Both the position numbers and the translations under genes were made by a program. DNA of 64,000 bases, taken from Euglena gracilis. Its lineage: Eukaryota > Euglenida > Euglenophyceae > Euglenales. The DNA is taken from contig CP154954.1 in the NCBI GenBank assembly GCA_039621445.1, forward strand, positions 63,756,046 to 63,820,045, in the 5' to 3' direction. Shown here piece after piece: positions 41,440 to 52,600 of the stretch (position 1 is the stretch's first letter; the number at the start of each line of letters is the position of its first letter). The notes beneath the pieces were generated by a model. That model saw nothing but the letters and a program-made list of their open reading frames with translations. It was not told the DNA's origin and searched no databases.

Positions 41440-42557
41440 CCGGGGCTGGAGCGGGCTGGGCTGGGCTGGGTCGAGGAAAAATAAAATTTTCTAACACATT
41501 TTTGCCATTTTCGACATTTTGATGGGTGGAGCCAGATCAAGGCTGGGGGGCTGTGATGGAGGGGCTGTGATGAGGGGGAAAAATGCAGGGATAAATGACC
41601 TGGACAGCCCAGTTGGCTGGCCGGCCTGCGGCCGGCTGGGCCGGCCTGCGGCCGGCTGGCCCGGCCTCCGGCCGCGACCAAGCACCTATGGTCATCCAGG
41701 ATCCCAAACCCAGTCACGCCCAGTCACGCCCAGTCACGCCCAGTCACGCCCAGTCACGCCCAGTCACGCCCAGTCACGCCCAGTCACGCCTAGTCACGCT
41801 AAGAGAAATCCCAGTCATCCAAGCTTCAAGCAGACATGTTGCCTAGAATTTCGCAAAGCAACAAAATAAGTGAGGGGTCATTGTGCATATTCAAGCGGTC
41901 ATCTGTCTGGATGATGGGCAATGATGCTTTCATCCATGAATCAAACGATCAGTCTTGCTTCCCATCAGAAAAACTGGGCTCAGATTCAGTGGGTTACCCC
42001 CCGCGGGATCCACGACCTTTTTCCGGCAAGCCCAAATTTTCCAGCATTTTTCTTTTGTCCAGCGACGCCTTGACGGGAATCCCCAAAACCTTGTGGTGGC
42101 AGTGTGGTGCTAGGGGGGGAGGGGGCACACACCCACCCCTGTATACCCCCCATATCCAAGCATCACAACCAACATGCCCAAGGAGCGAAAACGTTCGCTC
42201 AGCTTATTCAAGCACATCTAATCAACCAGTCACGCCCAATCACGTCAAGTCACCGCACCTTTCAGGGTCCTCGAACCCAGTCACGCCCAGTCACGCCCAG
42301 TCACGCCCAGTCACGCCCAGTCACGCCCAGTCACGGAACCCCACCTATGGGGGTCCTCAAACCCAGTCACGCCCAGTCACGCCCAGTCACGCCCAGTCAC
42401 GCCCAGTCACGCCCAGTCATATCATAGGTGCTTGGCCGCGACCCCCGGGGGGGGGGGGCTCCCAGCCCGAATTTGGGCTGCTGGCTGGATTTGAGCTGCT
42501 GGCTGGCTGGACCCCCCCCCGGGGGGTAAGGTACCCTCCGGCTTAAGAAATTCCCTG
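41296..42557. mobile_element. hAT-like non-autonomous element, 1,262 bp
   Basis: Terminal inverted repeats CAGGGAATTTCTTAAG (41296-41311) and its exact complement (42542-42557). Perfect 8-bp target duplication GCCTGGTG on both sides (41288-41295, 42558-42565). CA-starting ends and 8-bp duplications are the hAT hallmark. No transposase is present. The body holds a long G run (41391-41440), GGCCGGCCTGCGGCCGG palindromes and three blocks of CAGTCACGCC repeats. Confidence 0.9.
41711..42420. repeat. CAGTCACGCC decamer arrays, three blocks
   Basis: Eight perfect copies at 41711-41790, about six at 42278-42343 and about six at 42363-42420, all in the same direction inside the 1,262-bp hAT-like element. 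Confidence 0.93.
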
Positions 42558-42565
42558 GCCTGGTG

Positions 42566-43511
42566 GCCTGCCTGAAGCGTTGAGTTTCGCGTCAAACAAA
42601 CAAACAAAATCAGTTGCTCCACCTTGGAGGGGTCGGCCATTCTGGAATCCAAAATATGACCACAAATGAGGAAAACAAAAGCCAAAATATTTTTCTGCTG
42701 CCTTCAATGCCGGGTCACTTTGGCTTCTTGCCGACCCCCCCCCCCCGGCGGAGGGAGCACAGGCCAAAAGCCAGTGAGTCACTCTCGAAAAACCAGTCAC
42801 CCATGTTTCCAACACAACAGATGCAAAACAAGCAAACACTGGATGATGCTGTTTTTGCCACAGAATCACCGGAAGATGACGAAGACAGATATTTCTGGCA
42901 TTGCTGTTGAGCGAAACAAATCAAACTTTAATATTGAGCAGGGTTTTTTTTTAAAAGACCCCAAAGGTGCCGATAAAAACAAGAATTAGAAGAGTGCTGC
43001 ATTGGCTGTGGCGGGAGAAATAGAATAAATGGTAAGCATTACAACGGTAAAAAATTTTCCTGTGAGAAAAGCGGAAATTTTTATCAATTTTCAGTAAGTT
43101 TTTGGTGATACACAAGATGATACTACGCAAATTTTTTTCTGGCGCTACACAGCTGATACGCAAAAATGGTTTTTGGTGACACACAAATGATACACAAATA
43201 TTTTTGATGTGATACACATGATATGCAAATTTTTTTTTGGTGAAACACTAACTGACCCACCCCAAAACCCACCCCTGGAGGCAAGGCATCGCTCAGTGAC
43301 CGGGGGGGGGGGTCACCAAGCTCAGAGGCCTGAAAAGATCACATTTTCCTTTCTGGCCGATTCCCGTTCTGCCCTGGGGTGTTGGGAGTGGGGGGGGAGG
43401 GGTGTAGGTAAATGTCTAGTGTGGGCTCCAGTTTTTGCAATACCTCGGTGCGCAAGAGACTCTCAGTGAACGGTGTGGCCCCCTGCCGGCACTAAGATGC
43501 GCAGCTCGGGT
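42566..43511. other. Intergenic DNA between hAT-like element and PRPP synthetase stop
   Basis: 42830-42909 (+) could be a terminal exon: an acceptor-like pyrimidine stretch and CAG, then a frame ending DDAVFATESPEDDEDRYFWH and a stop. 43090-43260 carries the GATACACA dispersed repeat. No other gene is seen. Confidence 0.3.
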
Positions 43512-43625
43512 TCAGAGGATGAGGTTGGGGACCCCATCCGCCAAAGCCTCCTTCACCGGCGTGCTTGGGACCGTCCGATGGAACAACAGGGACAGCGAAG
43601 TTTCTTCATGGACAGAGAGGATGGC
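43512..43625 (-). CDS. PRPP synthetase terminal exon
   Basis: 114 bp: [15 protein letters not shown] matches the family end. A tail of about 22 residues with KEALADGV follows to TGA at 43512-43514. Acceptor CTCTCCTTCAG. Confidence 0.9.
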   Translation of the reverse strand, partial: AILSVHEETSLSLLFHRTVPSTPVKEALADGVPNLIL

Positions 43626-46600
43626 CTGAAGGAGAGGAGCACACCACAGCACTGGCAAGGGCTCAACGGTCCCTTGGGCCAGCCGGCTGATTAAAGGTGC
43701 TGGGCGAAGGTGCCGGGGGGGGGGGGGGGTCTGGCCGACTGACGGGATAGGCCAGGCAAAAAAAACGCTTCAGCCAAAATTTGGTGCTGAAAACCCCAAA
43801 TCCCCAGAACCTCCATTTTTGGAGATTGTTGATGTTTTCTTCATTTTTTTTCTGGCTCTGTCCAGCTGCGCTGCGCTTGCCCAACAGTATTTCAGCGGGG
43901 GGGGGGGGTCGCAAAAAGGCAGTGGCTGTCTGGAGCATGCCATCGCCGATCGCTTTCCACTTTCAAAAAACCAGTCGGTCACTTAAAACAGTCACCGGGG
44001 GTGGTTTTTGGTGGGGTCCGATACACCTTGAGCAATGGTTTGGTCTGGACCCATAGGGCAGGATTCCCTCCAGCTCAAGAAAATTCCGAAACAGTGGCCC
44101 TGGCATATCAAAACCAACCCTGTTCTGCAAAAAAAAAAATACGCTGTCTTTTTAGCAGGTTGCAATTTTGATCACTATGTTTGGTGAAACTATGTTAAAA
44201 ATGGAACTTCAGGTCCAATAGTTCCCTCGGTTGGACCAGACTTGGCTTCCTCAATACAGCCATTTCCGGTGGTAAATTATCTCAGGCTCAGTTCATTGGG
44301 GACCATTTGGGGTCAGTGTTGTTTCCTTCAGACCATTTTTATTTTCCCCCAATTTGTACCATTTTCAGCTCCATCCTGAATCATCTGGAGTCATTTCGCC
44401 CCACCCAAACAACCTGGCGTGGCCCTTGCCCCCTGGCAAGGCCCAACTGACCGAACAGGGGACTGGAACTCATCAAAGACGTGGAATGGGACAGATGAGG
44501 AATGGAAGGATCAGAAGGACAACCTTTGCCAGGAGTGGGGCCAGACTGATGACCCGAATCTTTGGGCACTTGGCCTGGTTTGCCTCTTGAGGGATGGAGT
44601 CGGTCACAATCATCTGAAAAAAAAAGCGTGGATGAACAACCGCGAGAGCTGATTGACCTATTTCTGTTGGGGAGAGGGCTCGGCAGGATAATAAAAGAGA
44701 TGGGGGCCCCTGGGGTAAAAAAAACCATTGCAAAATGTCAGAAAAATTTGAGGGGTTTCTAAAAGCGCCTAAAAATTGTGTTTTCAGGCGACTTTTTTTT
44801 GCACCGAATTGACAGAAACAGATGACAAAAACATTACAAAAATAATGGAAAACGCCGGGGAAGAGAATTTTTCCGAGGGGGTCCCGGAACCCCCTCGGCC
44901 CAAAGGGGGGAGGGGGTTGGTCGGACCTCTCCCCCGGTTCAAAACCAACGCTGACTTAATAATCCGGGGCTCGATTGGGACCCAATTATTGACAGTAACC
45001 CCCCTTCCAGGCCCCACTTGGGGTACGGCCAGGGCAAAGACGGGTGACAAATGACTACCACTTACAGATTAATGCCAAATTTACAGAGCCGGCTCAAAAT
45101 TAGGCCTGAGGCCTGACCCTGTCCCTGTTCCATTAATTACTCATGCTCCATCCCATTAGTCACACGACTGCCCGGCCAGACCCACCCACCCACCCACCCA
45201 CTCCCCCGGGTCGCCAACCAAGCTCTCAAATTCTGAGGTACCACGTTGCCCGTGTCTGAAACAAACAGGTCAGATGAGGGCACGCTGGCTGTGTGGCAGG
45301 TGCACCTCTTTCAAGGCATCACAGGCGTTCAGCCGCTCGCATGCAGGGTCCGAGAAGACGCCATGGGTGCAGCAGGCGTAGATGTCTGTCGCCCCGTTCT
45401 CCTGAGACAGGATATCCCTGCTTTTTGACTGCTCAACCTTCCCCCCCCTCCCCCGGGCGCTTGGCCCGGGCATGACTGAAGGTAAAGCCGGGGGGGGGGG
45501 GCAACCTCAGGAGGACCAAACTTGCATGTTAACAGTTTTGGCGGCCAGGTGCAAAAGACCAAAAGCAAATTTTAGGGGGGGGGGCAAATTTGCATGTAAA
45601 GAGGAGGGGGTCCAAGCGGGGGGGGGGGGGGAGACGACAGAAGGGTTGGAGGGATAAATTCCCGCTGCCCCTCTCACCATCCATATTCTGTTCACCCTGG
45701 TCCACGCTTGGGAGCCTGCCCACCTGCCCACTCCCGCGCTGAAACACAGAGAGTTTGGTGGTTGACCCAATGGGTGGGGGGTTGGGTTGTCAGTCAAAGC
45801 ATCGTGTGTGACTTTCGGATCTCCCCAGGGAAACAATCAGGAGCAATTCTTTGGATTTGAGTTTTTCTTTAAAAAAATATTGGGAGGTCACGTCACAAAC
45901 GTGACCCCCAAGGATTCTTTTTAAAAACACAAATCCAAAGAGTTAAGGGTTTTTTGTTGCACCGCATCGTTTTCTGGACAAATTGTGTTCTCATGATTCA
46001 TTTCTCAGATCATAAATCAAAATTTCGTCGATATGAGCAAATACGCACATCGACTATTCTTTTATGAAAATGACAAGATAATGACCCCAAAGTCCCAAAA
46101 ATTTAAGTAAGATGTGACGTGCTGTTCCAGGACACGGAGATGGAAGCAAGGACTTTGGCAAATGGAGTCCCCAAGAGCAGGTGTCACTGCAGCATATAAT
46201 ATACACAACCCATACCTGGGCCTGTGGGAAACCGTGATTTGGCCCTAAAACTGGAAACCGATTGGGGGTTCCCATTGCGATCCCCGGGATAGCTATTCCG
46301 ATGTGCCGGCCGGATTAGTGCCTACGGGTGTGAAAAACATGCGGATATCAAAAAACTGGCCAGATATCGACAGTTTTGGAGGGGTGGAAGACGACCCCAA
46401 ATGTCAGTACAGCCAACACCCAGCAGGTGTGTGTAGAACCCTGAAATGGCTGTCTCATTAACTTAGGATATTGACTGAACAATTTGGTGAGGTGTGCCCA
46501 AGCCTGAAGAGATACCCTGAAACTTGGCTGTGTGAGAAATTGGTGGTCGGTGCGGGCAAATGCGCAAATGGACGATGTGCACAAAGGCACACACCAACCA

Positions 46601-49600
46601 TTCACATAACTGTGAAAATGACCATGTTCGCCAGCTGCAATTGGTGTGTTTGTAAAATTGCACAGGTGATTGGTTTGTGCAAATGCAAAAAAAAAGCCTG
46701 CATCTGAACACACATACCATTTAGAGGGTGTGGCACCACTGCAGTTTAGAAATCCTCAAGTGCAAGATATTTTGTAGATTTTAAACACAACTAAAGGGCC
46801 AGCCATAGTTGGCAGCTTGTTTTTTTTTTTGCACACTGTTTTTTTGTTTTTTTAATTTTAACGATGTTTTTTTAAAAAAAACAAAAAAAAACACCAACAA
46901 GGTCTTGATCGGAAAAAATTTTGAATGCATATTTTAAATCATTTTTGGCAAGTTTTGAGGCTAAAGTTCCATTTTTTTTTGCATTTTTTGAATGTTTTTG
47001 ACCATTTTTTGGCAATTTTTGAACTTAGTAGGATTGGAAGTATGGTTTGGGTGTTTCATAACGAGTTTTTCAATGAAATTTTCCTTTTGTTTTTTTTGAT
47101 TTTTTTTGTTGTTTTTTTTTAAAAAAAAACACGTTGTTTTGTTGTTTTTTTTTTAAAAAAAAACGCCAACTATGGGGCGAGCTAAGGGCAAGAATTTGGA
47201 CCAGGCTTCTTTTTAAGACCCCCGGGGGGGGTCCCCCCACCCACCCAGGGTGGCGCGGGACCCCCGGGGGGGGGGGGGGGGCAGGGCCCCCCCCCTGGGG
47301 GGGGGGGCAGGGACCCCCCCCCAAAATCGGGCCCGTTAAAAGCAATTTTCAAAAAGCGAAGCGCCGAAAAGGTATACCCAGCGCCTCCGGCGCGGGACCC
47401 CCCCCCCCTGGGGGTCCGGCCCGGACCCAACCACCCACCCCCCACCCCCCAGGGGGGGGGGGGGGCAGGTGACTTAAAAAGAAGCCTGATTTGGACACCA
47501 GCAATTGAAGCTGTGAAAGACCATTTCTTAGCAGCAACATTTCCAAGATATATCCTGAAAAATGAGTATTGAAGTGCCCTTCACCCCCAGTATTTTTCTG
47601 GAAATGAGGCACAATTGATTGGCTGAAAATGGATGTGTCTGTTGACTTGAAAATCCCTGGCCATTTAATGCAATGCACTGCCAGGCTTCATTTGACCTTC
47701 TCAGACAAACCTTAAAACATCACCACTTTGAGCACAACACCTCCACAATCTGCTCCCCTCCTGTTTCGATCCGTCTCTTGTCTCAGAGGTCTCTCTTGCC
47801 AAGGCTTCAAAATGAAAAAAAGAATTTTGGTTGCTTTTCACAAAGAATTTTGGTTGGTTTCCACAATTGTGAAAAGCAACCATTTTAATGGTTGATGTGC
47901 GCATTTGCGCACACCAACCACCCACCCAAACATACCAGCAGCATTCAACAGAGGGGGTCCAGCACCACTACAAAGGAGTAATGTCACAATCTTGTCACAT
48001 TCATTTTCCAGCTCCAATCACACTGACATAGGAGCACACAGTTTTTCACCGACCCCACCCCAGGGGGGAGGGGGGTCACTCCACTTTTCGAAAAACCAGT
48101 CAATCACTTTTTTCGGGAAACCAGTCAGTCACTACCCCCCCCCCCGGGAGGGGGGGGTCGGCCACTCTGGAGTCCAAAGGAAATTTGACCAAGAACATGA
48201 AAAAAAGCCAAAAAAACTTCTCCGGCGCCTTTGGCGCGGGGTCACTTCGGTGGTTTTTGGCCGACCCCCACCCCCCGGGGCAGGGGGGATAGGCCAAAAA
48301 CCAGTCAGTCACTCTAAAAAAAACCAGTCACCCACCCTGGGGGGGGGGGGTCGGCCAGTGACTAAGTTATTGTACAGTGATGCACAGATTTTTTTTTGCT
48401 GATACACACCGATGCAAAAAAATTCAACTTCTAAAAAAATTTTCGCATTGCGGCACTTGGGGAAAATCACAGGTTGAACTGTTGACATGGTCATTGGCCC
48501 CGGCTCAAACCTTCTGTTCCGGCATCACCCTCTGAATCACCAGTTCAGATGAAGGATACACCTGCTCAGCCTGTTGTGTCCGAAGACTTTGCACATTATT
48601 TGCAAATTGGGTTGAAAAACTTCCACCTCCTTTCCACTTGGCCAGCTTGGCAATCTGAATTTCTTGTTTGGGGGGGGGGGGGACTGGGCAGGGGAGAATC
48701 TCCAGGGAATGACTCGGGGCTGTCACTTGCCATGTCGTTCTGCCACTCCACGGCCTCTTTCTCTTCTCCCATGAAGCAGAGAAAGAAAACAAAAACGTTT
48801 GCTTAATGCTGCGAGGAGAAAACATATAACAATCAAAAATTCTGGGTTGAGGAAAATTTTGAAAAAAATTGTCGATAAACACCGATGCACAATTTTTCCT
48901 TGGCAATGCAGACAATACAACAAAATTTTTGTCGATACACACCAAGGAGAGGTCTGGTCCAAAATGCCACATGGAAATATTCAGAAAAAAACAAAATAGT
49001 GCACACATGACCTATGGCGACTTGACCGAAGCTCAACTTCTCAGCTGCGAGCGACTTGGTTCAATTGCACCAGTGTCTTCAAAAAAAGACAATCTAGTTG
49101 GCCACAACTAGACTTTTCTTCCGTTGGGTTGTGAAATCTGGTGACTTCACATAAACAAACAATCACTTCAAATCTAACGAAAAACTCTTTTTCCTGAAAT
49201 CCAATCCAGTTTTTTGGGGGTCAACCTGTTCGTGTTCAGGATATTCCAATGATGGGCTTTCTGGAAGACGATTGCCCCCTGGATGTTCACACAGAATACC
49301 TTCAACAAGCAGACGCCCTTCACCATAGTGCCGGCGGTGTCCACCATGTCGTCCACAATGATGCAAGCACGGCCGGCAACGTCGCCAACAATCTGCATCG
49401 AATCCACCTTGTTCTTTTCCACGCGTCTCTGGAGACGGAAAATTCGGCAAATGCATCAGCAAAAACAAAAATGAGGACATTGTCCAAGGTCGTCGGAGGG
49501 GGACTGGGCTCCTCTCTATCGCGACTTTCAACAATAATGTCGCAGATGAAGCCCAGTTGCACCACACGTCAGACAAAGCAAACTTGAACAATAGAACAAT

Positions 49601-52600
49601 ATTCAGCAAACCCCACCTCTCGGCTCTTCCTTTCCAGTGCACACATTGCAAAAAACACCCAATTTCTTGTTCTCATTTGCTGTGTCATTGACATCTTTTC
49701 GTTCTCCTCGGAAAACATGGAGAAATGGAGAAATGGAACATTCATGTGGGTCACATCATGCAATGCGAAACACGCAATTAGGAAACTGCAACTTTATTTT
49801 ACAATGAACTTCCCCAAAATCTTTCGAGTTAAATTCAAAATTGCCTCTGCTTTGGCCTTCCTTCCTCCTGCACAAAACACAGAAAATCATTTCTGGCTGT
49901 TTGAGGTTGACCCAGATTCCACACTCAGAGAGCGCTCAAAATCATTCAGCTTCTATCTCCTCACAAAGCAAACCTTGAGGATGGTGACAACATGGCTGGC
50001 AGACAACTTGTCCGCCAGGTGCGTGCCTTCTCCACAGCCCCAGCATCCGGAGCAACAATTACAAATTCCTTTGTCTTGGCGCCATACTTGTACATGAAAT
50101 ACTCCGCAAACAGGAAATAGCCATACAAATTGTCCACCGGGGTATTATGAAAGAACCCTGCGAAGGATGGAGGCTTCGGGGGGGGAGGTATCCGAAAACA
50201 CCACAACAATTGCATAATTAAGGTGGAGGGGCGATTTCTTTCAGCATCCTCGATAAAGAAAATGCACCAAATCAAACAAAAGAATCAGAGCACTCGATGC
50301 CTCGCATGCCTTCCAATGTATGATGCAGAATCCTACGTGGATTTGCTGGACCCGATTGGCCAATGAGTCTCTGAAGGAGCTAAACAGGACCTGGGCACTT
50401 TTGCCATGTGTCCTCCCTCACTGTCGAGGGGTTATCTGGAAAAAAAAAAAAAAATATAATTTAATCAGACTGGGCCTTTTGAAATTCCTCAGGTTTCTCA
50501 AATTCCCATTTGATTCCCATTTGTGACCAATCATGGTTATTTATGATTCGTGATTATTCATGATTATTTGTGATTTTTGTTTGTGATACCAAAAAAGCAC
50601 CCAATTTTAGGTTTCCTTGGCACACAAACAAAACAACAACAAATCACGTACATAATGAAAATTTGCAATGTCTTGTGGATTTTGGATAATTTTGCAAAAA
50701 TTTGAGCATCCTGCAAAATAAAATTCCCAAAACCGTTGCAGGTACCCCCTCTTGTCCACCGACCGTTCCTACAACCTTCCTACAACCCCTGACCAGGGAG
50801 GGGCGCCCCCCAACCTGCGACCCCCCGAACAAGGAGTGGTCGCATGAATAGGTGCCAAAAACAACCCAATTTTCAAAGCCACCTACAACCCCTGACCGGG
50901 GGGGGTCGTTTGCATCCCCCTGACCTGCAACCCCGACCGGTGGGTGGTCGGCATACAAGGGCAAGGGGGGGGGGGCTGGAGTCAAAATGGAATTGACGGG
51001 TCAGTATCAATCCTTTTGTCCAATTGGTCAGCAATTTTGGGCCATTCTGGTCACTTTGGAAAAATGTCAGTTATCTTCTACCATCCTTGGTCATTTGTCC
51101 ACCATTTGGAATCCCATGTCTTTCAATCAGGGATGTTTTTTAAGACCTGGGGGGTCTCCCCACCCACCCAGGGGGCACCCCCATACACCCCCTGGAGGGG
51201 GGGGGGGGAGGGGGGGCAACACGGACCCTCAAAAAATGCGACACAAAAAAATGCAAAAAAAAAGCAAACAAAATGCAAAAAAAAACCGCAAATTGCATGC
51301 AAAACCCTTTCGGAGCTCCCCCAGGATGTACAGTTTCTAATGGAGAGGACTCGAAAAAATTTTCGGCTCTGGTAAAGAATTTTTTTCCTTTTGCATAAAA
51401 ATAAGCCATTGCTGACAAAAAAACTGCAAATGCCAAAAATTTGACAAAATTTTTGGTCTCGGAGAAAATCAGGGCCAAAACGAGCACGTTTCATTTTTAA
51501 AATATTTTCCAAAAAATTAAAAATTGCCGGAAAAAAGCCAAAAATTGCAAAAAAAAATGCAAAAAAAAGTTTTTCCAAAATCGAAAAACACCAAAAAAAA
51601 ACGTGTTTGCATCCCTCCCCCCTGCTTGGGGGGAAGGGGGTCCAAGGGTACCCACTTTTTCGGGGTCAACTTTGGGACAAAAAATTTTCGGCACTTCGCA
51701 CTCACAAGGCCCTTGGGGGCACCTCCCAGAGGCCCCCTGGGGTCCAAATTTTAAAAAAAACCCTGCTTTCGTCCTTGTTCTTGTGGTCCTTGATTGCGCA
51801 ATCCTTCAAACATCTCCAGGCCTGCCTCAATTTTCAGGTTGGGAATCACAATCATCTCAACCTTTCGCCAGCCCTTATCATCCTCCTCTGGCTTCTAGGA
51901 CAATGCAGCAGATCCCAACCACTGGTCAAAACCGCCCTCTCAAAAAAAATGCAAAATCAAAACCCTGTGAACCACTGCTCTGGCCCCTGTTTCTGCCAAA
52001 TCTGACTCCATTCAGAAACACAAAAATGAATGTGGCCCACAGTCTAGAAAAATGCAAAACGGGCCTGAAAACAACTGGCTTGATGACCTCCCCACAAATC
52101 CCATTCATCTGTGTCCAGGCTCCTTTTTTAAGGGTTGCACCCCCCAGAGGGGGGGATGGGGTGGGCAGGCAGGGGGTCACTTTTGTCCCCGATGATGCTG
52201 CCCCCCCCCCAGGCGCCTGAGACGGGAAATGGCCTGGGTCGGCCAGGCCAGAGCCCAAAACCAACCACCCCTGGGGGGTGCCTGCAGTGGGCAGGAACCC
52301 CCTAGAACAAAAAAAAACCAAGGAAAGATGGGAGCCCTTTTGGTTTGAGGTTGGTGGTGGGGGGTCTGGACCCCCAGATGTTGGGAGGGGGCTGTCCAAA
52401 CCGCCCCCTCCAGAAATAGCGAAAATTTTTCTTCCTGCATGGCAGCAGAAAATGAACAAAAAATGTCCCTTTTCCTCACCAATTTGGGCATAATCCACGT
52501 ATTTTTTTTGATGTTATGGTGTTTCCAGCATAAAACATGCTCAAAAAAATAAAAATAAAATGCGCATTTTTGGTTTTATTTTCGAAGAAAAACCAGGAAT

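Larger units (their letters stand above)
45402..49299 (-). other. PRPP synthetase intron, 3,898 bp
   Basis: Holds G runs, a 94-bp hairpin element, an AT-rich inverted-repeat element, a 287-bp hAT-like element and one 28-bp GTT...AAC palindrome. A short - strand frame (about 48505-48690, [20 protein letters not shown]) looks protein-like but has no recognised family. Its sense matches the host gene, so an alternative exon is possible but unsupported. Confidence 0.5.

Noticed and set aside
41709-42420. CAGTCACGCC arrays as a CRISPR-like array
   Set aside because: Repeats are adjacent with no spacers, in a eukaryotic transposon body.
52116-52430. Another hAT-like element starting CAGGCTCCTTTTTTAAG
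   Set aside because: No partner end or TCTGTGTC duplication was found downstream; only a single end is visible.
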